Shown here piece by piece: positions 1 to 9,461 of a DNA stretch of 64,000 nt; the first letter of the stretch is position 1; each line of letters starts with the position of its first letter. The stretch is taken from the NCBI RefSeq assembly GCF_018760365.1, contig NZ_JAHIAB010000001.1:389813-453812 (forward strand), written 5' to 3'. The notes under the pieces are model-generated. The model was not told the origin of the DNA, did no database searches, and was given only the letters and a program-made list of their open reading frames with translations. Origin of the DNA: Pseudooceanicola endophyticus (GTDB taxonomy: Bacteria; Pseudomonadota; Alphaproteobacteria; Rhodobacterales; Rhodobacteraceae). Made by a program: the position numbers and the translations under genes.

Positions 1-1
1 C

Positions 2-442
2 TCGGGGATCGTCGACGGGGCGGCGGCAATGCTGATCGGCTCCAAGGCCTTCGGAGAGGCCCATGGGCTGACGCCGCGCGCCCGTATCCGCGCCACCGCC
101 CGCATCGGGTCAGATCCGACGATCATGCTGACCGGTCCGGTGCCCGCCACCGAACGCGTGCTGAAGGCCGCCGGCATGGCGATCGGCGACATCGACCTTT
201 TCGAGGTGAACGAGGCCTTCTCCTCGGTGGTGCTGCGCTTCATGCAGGCCTTCGATGTCGATCATGGGCGGGTCAATGTCTGCGGCGGCGCCATCGCCAT
301 GGGCCATCCCCTGGGCGCCTCCGGCGCGATCATCCTGGGCACCCTGCTGGACGAGCTGGAACGTTCCGGCAAGTCCACCGGGCTGGCCACGCTCTGCGTC
401 GCCTCCGGCATGGGGGCCGCCACCATCATCGAACGGCTCTGA
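2..442 (+). CDS. Acetyl-CoA acyltransferase (thiolase), C-terminal part
   Basis: This is the 3' end of a thiolase whose start lies before the window; the frame is open from base 2. Thiolases cleave 3-ketoacyl-CoA with CoA, the last step of beta-oxidation, or run the reverse condensation. The C-terminal signatures are present: EVNEAF, the [15 protein letters not shown] block carrying the catalytic His, and the CVASGMGAA block with the second catalytic Cys. The gene ends 11 bp before a FadJ/FadB-type gene, so the two very likely form a fad operon. Whether it is a long-chain FadA or a short-chain acetyltransferase cannot be decided without the N-terminus. Confidence 0.93.
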   Translation, partial: SGIVDGAAAMLIGSKAFGEAHGLTPRARIRATARIGSDPTIMLTGPVPATERVLKAAGMAIGDIDLFEVNEAFSSVVLRFMQAFDVDHGRVNVCGGAIAMGHPLGASGAIILGTLLDELERSGKSTGLATLCVASGMGAATIIERL

Positions 443-453
443 GGGAGGCGACC

Positions 454-2634
454 ATGACCGATTTCACCATGCTGACCGATGCCGCCGGCGTCGCCACGAT
501 CACCTGGGATGTGCCCGGACGGTCCATGAACGTGCTGACGCTGGAGGGGGCGGAACAGCTGCGCCGCCTGTTCGAAACCGCGCTTGAGGACCGCGCCGTG
601 CGCGGCATCGTCATCACCTCCGGCAAGGACAGCTTTGCCGGCGGGATGGACCTTTCGGTGCTGGCAACCATGCAGGCAGAGGGCCCCGAAGCCACTTTCG
701 AGGGGATCATGGCCATGCACCGCCTGCTGCGCCTGATCGAACGCGCGGGGATGGATCCGAAAACCCTGAAGGGCGGCAAGGCCGTGGCCGCCGCCCTGCC
801 CGGCACCGCGCTTGGCATCGGGCTGGAGCTGCCGCTGGCCTGCCACCGCATCTTTGCCGCCGACCGCCCCGATGCCAAGATCGGCCTGCCCGAGATCCAG
901 GTGGGCCTGTTCCCCGGCGCCGGCGGCACGACGCGGCTGGTGCGCAAGCTGGGGGTCATGGGCGCCTCGCCCTTCCTGCTGCAGGGCAAGCTGTCGGATC
1001 CGAAGGCGGCGCAGGCCGCCGGGCTGATCGACGCGGTGGTGGCCGATCCGCTGGCCGCCGCCCGCGACTGGGTGCTTCAGGCCGCCGAGGGCGATCTGGT
1101 GAAGCCCTGGGATGCGCGCGGCTATAAGGTGCCGGGCGGCGCGCCCTATTCGCCGCAGGGCTTCCCGACCTTCGTCGGCGCCAATGCCATGATCGCGGGC
1201 CAGACCTGGGGCGCCTACCCGGCCCCGAAGGCACTGCTTTCGGCGGTCTACGAGGGGCTGATGGTGCCCTTCGACACCGCCCTCAAGATCGAGGCGCGCT
1301 GGTTCACCCATGTGCTGATGGACCCGTCCGCCTCGGCGATGATCCGGTCGCTGTTCCTTGACAAGGAGGCGCTTGAGAAGGGCGCGAACCGTCCTGCCCT
1401 GCCCGAGGCCCGCGTGCGGCAGCTGGGCGTTCTGGGGGCCGGGATGATGGGCGCCGGGATCGCGCTGGTGGCCGCCCGCGCCGGCATCGCGGTCACGCTG
1501 ATCGACCAGGACCAGGGGGCTGCCGACAAGGGCAAGGCCTATACGCAGGCGTATCTTGAGAAGGGCGTGAAGCTGGGCAAGACCAGCGAGGCCCAGATGC
1601 AGGAGGTTCTGGACCGGATCACCGCGACCACCGACTACGCCGCGCTGTCGCAGGCCGATCTGGTGATCGAGGCGGTCTTCGAGGATCCGAAGGTCAAGGC
1701 CGAGGTCACCGCCCGCGCCTGCGCGGTGCTGGGGCCGGAGGCGACCTTCGCCTCCAACACCTCGACCCTGCCGATCAGCGAGCTGGCCCGCGCCAGCACC
1801 GATCCCGCGCGCTTCATCGGCATCCACTTCTTTTCCCCGGTCGAGAAGATGGCCCTGGTCGAGATCATCCGCGGGAAGGACACCGGCGATGCGGCGGTGG
1901 CCCGGGCGCTGGATTTCGTCCGCCAGATCCGCAAGACGCCCATCGTGGTCAATGACGCGCGCTTCTTCTACGCCAACCGCTGCATCATCCCCTACCTGAA
2001 CGAGGGGGCGCGGATGGTGACGGAAGGCATCTCTCCGGCCCTGGTGGAACATGCGGCGCGGATGCTGGGCTTCCCGGTGGGGCCGCTGCAACTGATCGAC
2101 GAGACATCGATCACGCTGGCGCTGAAGATCGCCGGGGCGACGAAGGCCGCGATGGGGGCGGCCTATCCTGCCGATCTGGCCGCCGTCGATGCGCTGATGG
2201 AGCGGATGGCCGGCGAAGGCCGACTGGGCCGCAAGGCGGGCGCGGGCTTTTACGATTACGACGCGCGGGGCAAGCGGCAGGGCCTGTGGTCCGGTCTGGT
2301 CCCCGAAGGCAAGGGCCGGCCCGATCCCGACCTGCACGAGGTCCAGCACCGGCTGATGTTCGTGCAGGTGCTGGAGGCGGTGCGGGCGCTGGAGGAAGGC
2401 GTGCTGCTGGATGTGCGCGAAGGCGATGTGGGCGCCATCCTGGGCTGGGGCTTTGCGCCCTGGTCGGGGGGGCCGTTCTCCTGGCTGGACCTGCTGGGCA
2501 CCCCCTTCGCCGCCGAAACCTGCGACCGGCTGGAGGCCGCCCATGGCCCCCGCTTCGCCTGCCCCGCCCTGCTGCGCGAAAAGGCGCGGCGCGGCGGACG
2601 CTTCCGCACGGCGATGGCAGAGGCGGCGGCCTGA
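454..2634 (+). CDS. fadJ: 3-hydroxyacyl-CoA dehydrogenase / enoyl-CoA hydratase (FadJ/FadB type)
   Basis: This 726-residue protein carries two steps of beta-oxidation. The N-terminal crotonase domain (about residues 1-190) has the oxyanion-hole region GTALGIGLELPLA and the catalytic Glu in GLPEIQVGLFPGAGG (near residue 147). The NAD-binding Rossmann motif LGAGMMGAG lies near residue 328, the dehydrogenase His is in IHFFSPVEKM near 458, and a C-terminal helical dehydrogenase domain follows. Length and domain order match FadB/FadJ alpha subunits. It is co-directional with the thiolase 11 bp upstream, giving a complete hydration-oxidation-thiolysis module. The start at 454 follows a GGGAGG ribosome site. 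fadB and fadJ cannot be separated by sequence here. Confidence 0.92.
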   Translation: MTDFTMLTDAAGVATITWDVPGRSMNVLTLEGAEQLRRLFETALEDRAVRGIVITSGKDSFAGGMDLSVLATMQAEGPEATFEGIMAMHRLLRLIERAGMDPKTLKGGKAVAAALPGTALGIGLELPLACHRIFAADRPDAKIGLPEIQVGLFPGAGGTTRLVRKLGVMGASPFLLQGKLSDPKAAQAAGLIDAVVADPLAAARDWVLQAAEGDLVKPWDARGYKVPGGAPYSPQGFPTFVGANAMIAGQTWGAYPAPKALLSAVYEGLMVPFDTALKIEARWFTHVLMDPSASAMIRSLFLDKEALEKGANRPALPEARVRQLGVLGAGMMGAGIALVAARAGIAVTLIDQDQGAADKGKAYTQAYLEKGVKLGKTSEAQMQEVLDRITATTDYAALSQADLVIEAVFEDPKVKAEVTARACAVLGPEATFASNTSTLPISELARASTDPARFIGIHFFSPVEKMALVEIIRGKDTGDAAVARALDFVRQIRKTPIVVNDARFFYANRCIIPYLNEGARMVTEGISPALVEHAARMLGFPVGPLQLIDETSITLALKIAGATKAAMGAAYPADLAAVDALMERMAGEGRLGRKAGAGFYDYDARGKRQGLWSGLVPEGKGRPDPDLHEVQHRLMFVQVLEAVRALEEGVLLDVREGDVGAILGWGFAPWSGGPFSWLDLLGTPFAAETCDRLEAAHGPRFACPALLREKARRGGRFRTAMAEAAA

Positions 2635-2663
2635 ACGGAAATGTGGCGAAAGCCCCCTGGCCC

Positions 2664-3350
2664 TCAGGCGCCGGGGGGCAGCAGCGTCGGCGCGAAGACC
2701 TGCAGCACGGCATCGACCTGCGCCGCGATGCGCGCCTCGGGCACATCGGTGCCGACCTCGGAGGTCAGCGCCTTCCACAGCAGAGGCCCCAGGGCCGCGC
2801 TCAGCATCAGGCCGGCGGTTTCCTCGGGGTTGGCGGTGCGGATCGCCCCGGCCTCCCGCAGCTGCGCGAAGCGGCTGTTGAGCGACCCGAACAGGCCGGT
2901 CAGGTTGACCTTCAGATATTCCTCGGTAACATCCGAGGCATTCGGCGTCTCCGAGATCACCAGCCGCAGCAGCGCGACCTGGCGTGGTTCCAGCAAGGTT
3001 GTCAGCACGTTGACCAGAAGGTTGCGCAATTCCTGGCGGATCGGCGCCTCCGGATCGGGGACCGGCGCACTGGGCGGGCTGTCGGTCTGATGGGCCTTGA
3101 CCAGCGCATGCAGCAGCTGCTTCTTGTCGCGGAAGAACCGGTACAGCGTCCGTTTCGACATCCCGGCCTGCTGGGCGATTGCCTCTACCGTGGCACCGGC
3201 GTAGCCTTCACGCACGAAAACCTCGTAGGCCGCCTCAAGCAAGGCGGCACGCCGCTCGTCCTCGCTGAGGACGGGGGGGCGCCCGGCACGCCGGGGGACC
3301 TTTCCTGTCGGTTCCGTGTCGTTTTCCTTCATCATGTCCGGATGTTTCAT
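2664..3350 (-). CDS. TetR/AcrR family transcriptional regulator
   Basis: This is a 228-residue one-component regulator. The N-terminal TetR helix-turn-helix is clear: ERRAALLEAAYEVFVREGYA, then ATVEAIAQQAGMSKRTLYRFF, followed by a ligand-binding helical domain that looks like a TetR C-terminal dimerisation domain. The N-terminal RRAGRPPVLSEDER arm is typical. The start at 3350 is the first of three close Met codons (also 3335 and 3332) and is uncertain. The gene is convergent with the fadJ-like gene, 29 bp between stops. A role in controlling fatty-acid or acyl-CoA genes is an inference from position only. The same reading frame stays open upstream into the sulfotransferase region, which is coincidental. 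Confidence 0.88.
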   Translation of the reverse strand: MKHPDMMKENDTEPTGKVPRRAGRPPVLSEDERRAALLEAAYEVFVREGYAGATVEAIAQQAGMSKRTLYRFFRDKKQLLHALVKAHQTDSPPSAPVPDPEAPIRQELRNLLVNVLTTLLEPRQVALLRLVISETPNASDVTEEYLKVNLTGLFGSLNSRFAQLREAGAIRTANPEETAGLMLSAALGPLLWKALTSEVGTDVPEARIAAQVDAVLQVFAPTLLPPGA

Positions 3351-3658
3351 GCGAGGAATATACCACGCAAGCGTTTTATATTCTTGGGCAGATTTGACTT
3401 TAGGACCTGTTTCCGGGACCCTGCCGGCCACCGGTTTTCGCCCGCACCATACGCTATCGTCGGTGGCTCGAAGGCGGATCCATCCCCCTGTCCACGCACC
3501 GAAAAGCCCGCCTTTCCGGTCCTCCCGTCCCGGTCCTCCACGGCGGCTGTGCAAAATGACCTTACGGCATCCTTCAGACCGGCGCCCGTGACATCGTGGC
3601 ACAGCCTGAATGCCAGTGGCGCCCACCCGCTGGGCGCCCCGACCGCGCGCCCCGTGCC
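3351..3658. other. Gene-free stretch between the TetR gene and the sulfotransferase remnant
   Basis: About 308 bp with no convincing coding sequence. It should hold the TetR promoter (AT-richer DNA at 3355-3400, TATA-like on the minus strand). A perfect 8-bp inverted repeat, GGCGCCCA-CCCGC-TGGGCGCC at 3618-3638, lies 20 bp past the sulfotransferase stop and may be its terminator, although no T-run follows. Confidence 0.5.
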
Positions 3659-4295
3659 TCAGTAGCCGAAACGCGCAATGTCCTCGGCGCAGAGCGCCTC
3701 GATCCGGCGGCGCAGCGGCGCGCCCGGCGCCGGCCCCCTCCCCCGCCGGTGCGGTCGCGTTCAGATGCGGCAGCGCCAGCCGGAACCCCAGATGATCCCA
3801 GAGCGGCGCGGCCTCCCGGGCGAAATGTTCCAGCCGGATGAACAGCGCGCAGCGCTCGGCCCCGCCCGCATCGGTGACATAGCTGGGATAGGGATGCGCC
3901 CTCAGGCTGCGGACGATCAGCGGATGCTCCAGAAAGCCCTCCGGCGGCAGCGCTGCGGCCAGGCGCACCGCCGGGTGATCGAAGCGCTGCCGCCCCAGCC
4001 AGCGGTAATAGCTCAGCACCCGTGCCACCGGATCCCGGACCAGGGTGAAGATGAAAAGCCGCTGCGCCTCTCCCGGGGCCAGAACGCCTTCCAGGTCGGA
4101 CAGCTTGGAATGCTTCCACAACCGCCCGCGCGCCGGCATCCCCGACAGCCGGTGGCGCCGGGCCCGCGCCTTCGGGGTATCGCCCAGCATCAGGTCGTCG
4201 CGCATCGCCCGCCCCTCCAGCGCCATCGCCAAAGAGGTGCCGCCGGTCTTGGGGATGTGGATGAACAGGTAGCCCCGACCGCGCGACAGGATCAC
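3659..4295 (-). pseudogene. Sulfotransferase-family protein, interrupted by a one-base frameshift
   Basis: Read from a GTG at 4295, the protein starts VILSRGRGYLFIHIPKTGGTS; the IPKTGGTS loop is the 5'-phosphosulfate-binding signature of sulfotransferases that use PAPS. A second conserved block, FTLVRDPVARVLSYYRWL, corresponds to the 3'-phosphate-binding region. In this frame the C-terminus turns to Arg/Ala-rich nonsense, but in the +1 frame it reads RRRIEALCAEDIARFGY and stops at 3659-3661, a normal family ending. The shift falls near the C-run CCCCCTCCCCC at 3734-3744; removing one base restores one continuous protein of about 211 residues. It is either a true recent inactivation or a homopolymer sequencing error. 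It lies alone, divergent from the 4421 gene. Confidence 0.75.
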
Positions 4296-4420
4296 CGGCC
4301 CCGCCCCCCGCGAAAGCGCGCCGCGTCCCGCCCTGCCGCCGCGCCGAAGATTGCGGCGGAGCGGCAAGCCATGTAGGGTCCGCCGGCAACAGGCGGGATC
4401 ACCGCGAAGAGCAGGCACGC

Positions 4421-5446
4421 ATGACGGCATTGGAAAAGTACCAGCGGCTCGAAGCCGGCGCGTTCTGGCGCGAAGGCCCGGAGGAGGAGCGCCGCGCCGT
4501 GGTCGTGTCCATCGGCAAGGCGACTCTGACGATCTCCGACGGCAATGGCCAGCCGCTGACGCATTGGTCCATCGGGGCGCTGACCCGCGCCAATCCCGGT
4601 GCCCTGCCCGCGATCTACCACCCAGGCGACCCGAGCGAGACGCTGGAGATCCCGGCCGCGGAAGGCGAGCTGATCGACTGCCTCCAGACCCTGGTCGGCG
4701 CGGTCGAGCGCCGCCGCCCCGGGCGCGGGCGGCTGCGGCTGGCGATCACCCTGGCGCTGGTCGCGGGCATCGTGGGTGCGGCCGCCTTCTGGCTGCCCGG
4801 CGCGCTGGAATCCCAGGCGCTCAAGGTCCTGCCCCGCTCCAAGCGGGCCGAGATCAGCCGCACGCTGATGAGCGACCTGCGCCCGGTCACCGGCCCGGCC
4901 TGCACCGCCCCCGGCGGCGCCGAGGCGCTGGCCCGCCTGGCCAGCCGCCTGGAACCCGCCGCCCAGGTCCCGATGGAGCTGCGGGTGGTGCGCAAGGGCG
5001 TGCGCGGCACGCTGGCGCTGCCCGGTGGCGTCATGCTGATCGACAGCGCCATTCTGGAGAATGTTGAGGATCCCGAGGCCGCCGCCGGCATCATCCTGTC
5101 GGGGATGCTGCGGGCCCGGGCCCGCGATCCGCTGGCCGAGCTGATGCATGCCTCGGGCACGATCGCGGTGATCCGCCTGCTGACCAGCGGCAGCCTGCCG
5201 GCCTCCAGCCTGGATGCCTTTGCCCGTGGCATGACCAACCAGAGCGTGACGCCGCTGTCGGCCAGCCAGCTGCTGCCGGCCTTCGATGCCGCCGGGCTGC
5301 AAAGCCGGCCCTTCGCGCGCACCCTGCCCGCCGCCGATCCCCGCATCGAGGCGCTGGTGTCCGGCGATCCCTATCCCGACGGCGCCCCGGACCCGATCAT
5401 GAGCGACGGTGACTGGCTGCGCCTTCAGCAGATCTGCATCGACTGA
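4421..5446 (+). CDS. Membrane protein with degenerate M48-like peptidase region
   Basis: The product is 341 residues. An N-terminal domain of about 100 residues is followed by one transmembrane segment near residues 103-122 (LAITLALVAGIVGAAAFWL) and a C-terminal extracytoplasmic domain. Part of that domain, LPGGVMLIDSAILENVEDPEA then AAGIILSGMLRARARDPL, resembles the M48 metallopeptidase core (PGG...LL...ED.E.AAV.AHE.AHV.ARDPL), but the zinc-binding HExxH is absent. It is therefore probably a non-catalytic relative with a binding or scaffolding role. The gene stands between the divergent sulfotransferase remnant and the convergent SPOR gene (16 bp apart). The fold assignment rests on motif resemblance only. 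Confidence 0.72.
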   Translation: MTALEKYQRLEAGAFWREGPEEERRAVVVSIGKATLTISDGNGQPLTHWSIGALTRANPGALPAIYHPGDPSETLEIPAAEGELIDCLQTLVGAVERRRPGRGRLRLAITLALVAGIVGAAAFWLPGALESQALKVLPRSKRAEISRTLMSDLRPVTGPACTAPGGAEALARLASRLEPAAQVPMELRVVRKGVRGTLALPGGVMLIDSAILENVEDPEAAAGIILSGMLRARARDPLAELMHASGTIAVIRLLTSGSLPASSLDAFARGMTNQSVTPLSASQLLPAFDAAGLQSRPFARTLPAADPRIEALVSGDPYPDGAPDPIMSDGDWLRLQQICID

Positions 5447-5462
5447 CCGGCGCGCCGCGCGC

Positions 5463-6362
5463 CTAGCGCCGGATGAAGGCATCCGCGAAGCCGCGCGCCC
5501 GCACCGCCTCCAGCGCCAGCGTCAGCTCCTCCTCCCCTGCGAAGGGGCCGGCCAGCACGACGCGGTAGTTTCGCCCCCCCGAGCGCCACAGCCGCAACAC
5601 GGCCGGCAGACCGGTGGCCCCCAGATCCTGAACGATCCGGCGGGCGGTGTCATCGCGTTCGTAGGTGCCGATCTGCACGAAACGATCCGCTGTCTCCCGG
5701 CGCCGCAGCGGCGGCGGCAGGGGCGCGGGATCGGGCGCGGGCGGCGAAGGCACGGCGCGGGCCTCGGCCTCGGTGACCGCGTCGGGGTCGGGATCCGCTC
5801 CGGGAGGGGGCAGGCCCTGCGGCCCGCGATCCGGCAGCGACGGCTCTGCCAGCTGCCGCGGCACCGTCTCGCTCCAGAGGCGGGCCATGGCGCCGCCCTG
5901 CCCGGCTTCGGGGCCGCGCGCGGGGTTCAGACGGTCATCCCGGAAGGCGGGTTCGTAGCCTTCGGGCACGGGCAGGCCCAGCAGGCTGCGGTCGCGGCGT
6001 CGGATTTCCTCGGACGACAGGCGGCGGGGCGCGGCATCGGGCACCGCCGCAGGTTCGGCGGGACGCGCGGCCACCCGGGCGTTCGGCACGGGCGGTGTCC
6101 CCCCCGCCGGCAGGCTGGGCGTCCGGCCGCAAAGCAGCGTGCGGTCGCGGTTGACGCGCGGCACCCAGACGGTGCGGCCATCGACCCCGGCGCGCAGGAA
6201 GACGCAGCCGGCGCTGTCGACGTATTCACGGGCCTCATAGCCCACCGGCGGCGCCTCGGCGGGGCCGCGGACCTCGGACAGGGTGCGGGCGGCAGCGGAC
6301 ACGGCCAGGAGGCAGAGCAGCAGCGCCCCGCCGGTCCCGATCCATCCTCCCTGCCATCTCAT
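5463..6362 (-). CDS. SPOR-domain protein, exported
   Basis: This 299-residue protein has an N-terminal signal or anchor (WIGTGGALLLCLLAVSAAA), a Pro/Arg/Ala-rich middle and a C-terminal SPOR domain of about 75 residues (FVQIGTYERDDTARRIV ... YRVVLAGPFAGEEEL). SPOR domains bind denuded peptidoglycan glycan strands at division sites, so a cell-envelope or septal role is expected. Two Cys in the N-terminal half (SAGCVFL and TLLCG) may form a disulfide. It lies between the degenerate-peptidase gene and upp; the 63-bp gap to upp leaves it unclear whether it is the last gene of the salvage operon. Confidence 0.8.
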   Translation of the reverse strand: MRWQGGWIGTGGALLLCLLAVSAAARTLSEVRGPAEAPPVGYEAREYVDSAGCVFLRAGVDGRTVWVPRVNRDRTLLCGRTPSLPAGGTPPVPNARVAARPAEPAAVPDAAPRRLSSEEIRRRDRSLLGLPVPEGYEPAFRDDRLNPARGPEAGQGGAMARLWSETVPRQLAEPSLPDRGPQGLPPPGADPDPDAVTEAEARAVPSPPAPDPAPLPPPLRRRETADRFVQIGTYERDDTARRIVQDLGATGLPAVLRLWRSGGRNYRVVLAGPFAGEEELTLALEAVRARGFADAFIRR

Positions 6363-6425
6363 CGCACACCCTCCGCTGCGGGACCGCCCCCAGCGGGACG
6401 GCCCCCTCTTTCTAGCGCGAGAGTC

Positions 6426-7064
6426 TTACTTGGTCCCGAACATCCGGTCGCCGGCATCGCCCAGCCCCGGAACGATGTAGCCCTGCTCGTTCAGGTGGCT
6501 GTCGAGCGAGGCGGTGATGATCGGCACGTCGGGATGGGCTTCCTTCATGCGCGCCACGCCCTCGGGGGCCGCGAGCAGGCACAGGAAGCGGATATTGGTG
6601 GCCCCTGCCTGCTTCAGCAGGTCGATCGCCGCGACCGAGCTGTTGCCGGTGGCCAGCATCGGGTCCACGGCGATGACCAGACGGTCGCCAAGGTTGTCCG
6701 GCACCTTGAAGTAGTACTGCACCGGCTGCAGCGTCTCTTCATCGCGGTAAAGGCCGACAAAGCCGACACGCGCCGCCGGCACCAGCTCAAGGATGCCGTC
6801 CAGCAGCCCGTTGCCCGCCCGCAGGATCGAGATCAGCGCCAGCTTCTTGCCGTCGAGCACGGGCGCTTCCATCTCCATCAGCGGAGTCTGGATGGTCTTG
6901 GAGGTCATCTCCATGTTGCGCGTGACCTCGTAGGCCAGCAGCTGGGAGATCTCGCGCAGGAGCTGGCGGAACTTCGCGGTCGAGGCTTCCTGCTCGCGCA
7001 TCAGGGTCAGCTTGTGCTGCACCAGCGGATGTTTGACGATGGTCAGGTGTTCGGTGTCGCTCAT
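6426..7064 (-). CDS. upp: Uracil phosphoribosyltransferase
   Basis: The 212-residue enzyme converts uracil and PRPP to UMP in pyrimidine salvage. The PRPP-binding loop DPMLATGNS is at residues 134-142, and the conserved [10 protein letters not shown] and C-terminal [13 protein letters not shown] blocks are present at full family length. The ATG overlaps the stop of add by four bases (ATGA), showing translational coupling at the distal end of the cdd-deoA-add-upp operon. Confidence 0.97.
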   Translation of the reverse strand: MSDTEHLTIVKHPLVQHKLTLMREQEASTAKFRQLLREISQLLAYEVTRNMEMTSKTIQTPLMEMEAPVLDGKKLALISILRAGNGLLDGILELVPAARVGFVGLYRDEETLQPVQYYFKVPDNLGDRLVIAVDPMLATGNSSVAAIDLLKQAGATNIRFLCLLAAPEGVARMKEAHPDVPIITASLDSHLNEQGYIVPGLGDAGDRMFGTK

Positions 7065-8074
7065 GCCGCGGTCTCCAGTTTCTTGCGCAGATTTTCCTTG
7101 GTGGTTGCGTCGCAGAATGCCGCATCAAGCGCAATGGCCGCAATGCTTCCGAAGATTTCCTCGTCCCAGCCGAAGGCGCGGTGCAGATCCTCGTATTCCT
7201 TGGACATCGTGGTGTGGAAGAACGGCGGATCGTCGGTCGAGACGGTCACTTTGACGCCACGTTCGCGCAGCATCTCGATCGGGTGGCGGCGCAGGTCGGG
7301 GTAAACGCCCAGCTGCACGTTCGAGCCCGGGCAGACCTCAAGCACGATGCCTTCCTCGGCCAGACGGTCCACCAGTTCCAGGTCCTCGATGGCGCGCACG
7401 CCGTGGCCGATGCGGGCGACGCGCAGGTCATCCAGCGCCTCGCGCACCGATTGCGGCCCGCCCCATTCGCCGGCATGGGCGGTCAGCTTCAGCCCCGCCT
7501 CGCGGGCCATGTCGAAGCTCCAGGCGAAATCCTTGGGCTTGCCCATGTTCTCATCGCCCGCGATGCCGAAACCGACGATCCAGTCCCCGGCGGTCTCGGC
7601 GGCGCAGAGGGCGGCCCGTTTGGCCTTCTCGGGGCCGAAGTGGCGGATGCAGGTGATCACGCCGCGCAGGGTAATGCCCCAGTCGCGCTCGGCCTTGTCG
7701 GCGGCCTCCTGCATGGCATGCAGGTATTCCCGCCAGGCTCCGACATCGGAGCCGCCGCAGAAATCCGGGCTGAGGAAGGTTTCCGAGTAGATCACCCCGT
7801 GGGAGGCGCTCTGTTCCAGCACGGCGGTGGTCAGGCGGGCGAAATCCTCGGGGCTTTTCAACACCTCGGTCGCGGCCTCGTAGACCGAGAGGAAATGCAC
7901 GAAGTCGTCGTAGACGTAGTTGCCGCGCTCATCGAAGATCCTGTGCAGGTCGATGCGCTTTTCATGGGCCAGCTGGCGGATGAAGGCCGGGGGCGCGGCG
8001 CCCTCGTGGTGCAGGTGCAGCTCCAGCTTGGGCAGGGCCGCCAGCTCGCTGCGGCGCTGTTCGTCTTCTCTCAT
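7061..8074 (-). CDS. add: Adenosine deaminase
   Basis: The 337-residue protein hydrolyses adenosine or deoxyadenosine to inosine and ammonia. Metal ligands and active-site blocks of the family are present: ELHLHHEG near residues 18-25 (two His), LTAHAGE, RIGHGV and STDDPP. The start at 8074 is chosen because GGAAGGAG sits six bases upstream; an upstream in-frame Met exists but precedes non-conserved sequence. It overlaps upp by ATGA and follows deoA by 78 bp. In many relatives I would expect deoB between deoA and add; here there is no room for it. Confidence 0.93.
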   Translation of the reverse strand: MREDEQRRSELAALPKLELHLHHEGAAPPAFIRQLAHEKRIDLHRIFDERGNYVYDDFVHFLSVYEAATEVLKSPEDFARLTTAVLEQSASHGVIYSETFLSPDFCGGSDVGAWREYLHAMQEAADKAERDWGITLRGVITCIRHFGPEKAKRAALCAAETAGDWIVGFGIAGDENMGKPKDFAWSFDMAREAGLKLTAHAGEWGGPQSVREALDDLRVARIGHGVRAIEDLELVDRLAEEGIVLEVCPGSNVQLGVYPDLRRHPIEMLRERGVKVTVSTDDPPFFHTTMSKEYEDLHRAFGWDEEIFGSIAAIALDAAFCDATTKENLRKKLETAA

Positions 8075-8152
8075 GGCGGCTCCTTCCCGGGGCATCATGG
8101 CAGGTGGTGCGCCCTCCTGCCACGAAGCGACCGGCCCCGGCAACAGCGCCTG

Positions 8153-9460
8153 TCAGGCACTGATCCGGCGCAGCACCAGCGGCTGCGGTTCGGGCGGCTG
8201 CGCCCCCAGCGTGATTGCCCGCTGCACGGTGCGCACGGCGGCCTCGGCAAGGTCCGCGCGGGCGGCATGGACACGGGCCAGCGGCTGGCCGGCCTCGACG
8301 CGGGTGCCAAGGCGGAGGACCTCCGACAGGCCCACCGCCGGGTCGATCACGTCGCTCTCGACCTTGCGGCCACCGCCCAGATCCACCACCGCAAGGCCCA
8401 GGGCCTCGCCGTCGATGGCGGTGACGATGCCAGCCGAGGGCGCCGGCACGTCGCGGATGACCGGGGCTTTCGGCAGCAGATTGCGCCAATCCTCGGCAAA
8501 GCGCGCAGGCCCGCCCATCTCTGCCACCATGCGGCCAAAGACCTCTGCCGCGCGGCCCGTTTGCAGCGCCTCCTCCAGCAGGGTCGCCGCCGCCGCTTCG
8601 GTTCCGGCCAGCCCGCCCTGCACCAGCAACCCGGCGCCAAGCGCGACCGAGAGGTCGCGCAGCCGTCCGCCCTCATGCTCCGTCAGCACCCGCATGGCTG
8701 ATTCGATTTCCAGCGCATTTCCCAGCTCTGACGCCAGCGGCTGGGACATGTCGGTGATCAGCGCCCGGGTCGGACAACCGGCGGCATTGGCGGTCGAGAC
8801 CAGCGCCTGCGCCAGCGCGGCGGCCTCGGCTTCGGTCTTCATGAAGGCACCGGCACCGCATTTCACGTCAAGCACCAGCGCTTCCAGACCCGCCGCCAGT
8901 TTCTTCGACAGGATCGAGGCGGTGATCAGGTCGAGGCTTTCGACCGTGCCGGTCACGTCGCGCACCGCGTAGAGCCGGCGATCCGCCGGCGCGATGTCGC
9001 CGGTGGCCGAGACGATGGCGCAGCCGGCCCCGGCCACCACCTGCCGGAAGGCGCTTTCCGAGAGCTGGGTTGAGACCCCCGGGATCGCCTCCATCTTGTC
9101 GAGCGTGCCGCCGGTATGGCCCAGCCCCCGCCCCGAGATCATCGGCACATAGGCGCCGCAGGCGGCCAGCATCGGCGCCAGAACAAGGCTGACGCAATCC
9201 CCCACCCCGCCGGTCGAATGCTTGTCGAGGACGGGACCGGGCAGGTCCCAGTGCAGCCGGTCGCCGCTGTCGCGCATGGCCAGGGTCAGGACCACCCGGC
9301 CCTCCTCTCCCAGCCCCTTCAGCAGCACGGCCATGGCGAAGGCACCGGCCTGGGCGTCACTGACGTCGCCGCTCGCCAATCCCTTGGCGAACCATGATAT
9401 TTCCTCGCGCGACGGGGTTTTTCCGTCGCGCAGCGTCGCGATGATCCGTCGGGCGTCCAT
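8153..9460 (-). CDS. deoA: Thymidine phosphorylase
   Basis: The 435-residue enzyme performs phosphorolysis of thymidine to thymine and deoxyribose-1-phosphate. The phosphate-binding signature DKHSTGGVGD and the nearby SGRGLGHTGGTLDK motif are intact, and length matches DeoA. It starts one base after the cdd stop, so the two are tightly coupled. The deoxyribose-1-phosphate formed would need phosphopentomutase (DeoB), which is not encoded in this window. Confidence 0.95.
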   Translation of the reverse strand: MDARRIIATLRDGKTPSREEISWFAKGLASGDVSDAQAGAFAMAVLLKGLGEEGRVVLTLAMRDSGDRLHWDLPGPVLDKHSTGGVGDCVSLVLAPMLAACGAYVPMISGRGLGHTGGTLDKMEAIPGVSTQLSESAFRQVVAGAGCAIVSATGDIAPADRRLYAVRDVTGTVESLDLITASILSKKLAAGLEALVLDVKCGAGAFMKTEAEAAALAQALVSTANAAGCPTRALITDMSQPLASELGNALEIESAMRVLTEHEGGRLRDLSVALGAGLLVQGGLAGTEAAAATLLEEALQTGRAAEVFGRMVAEMGGPARFAEDWRNLLPKAPVIRDVPAPSAGIVTAIDGEALGLAVVDLGGGRKVESDVIDPAVGLSEVLRLGTRVEAGQPLARVHAARADLAEAAVRTVQRAITLGAQPPEPQPLVLRRISA

Positions 9461-9461
9461 G

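Noticed and set aside
2664-4430. An uninterrupted 588-codon minus-strand frame joining the sulfotransferase start and the TetR protein
   Set aside because: The join is caused by the one-base frameshift near 3734-3744 that hides the true stop; the 300-bp link has no coding character.
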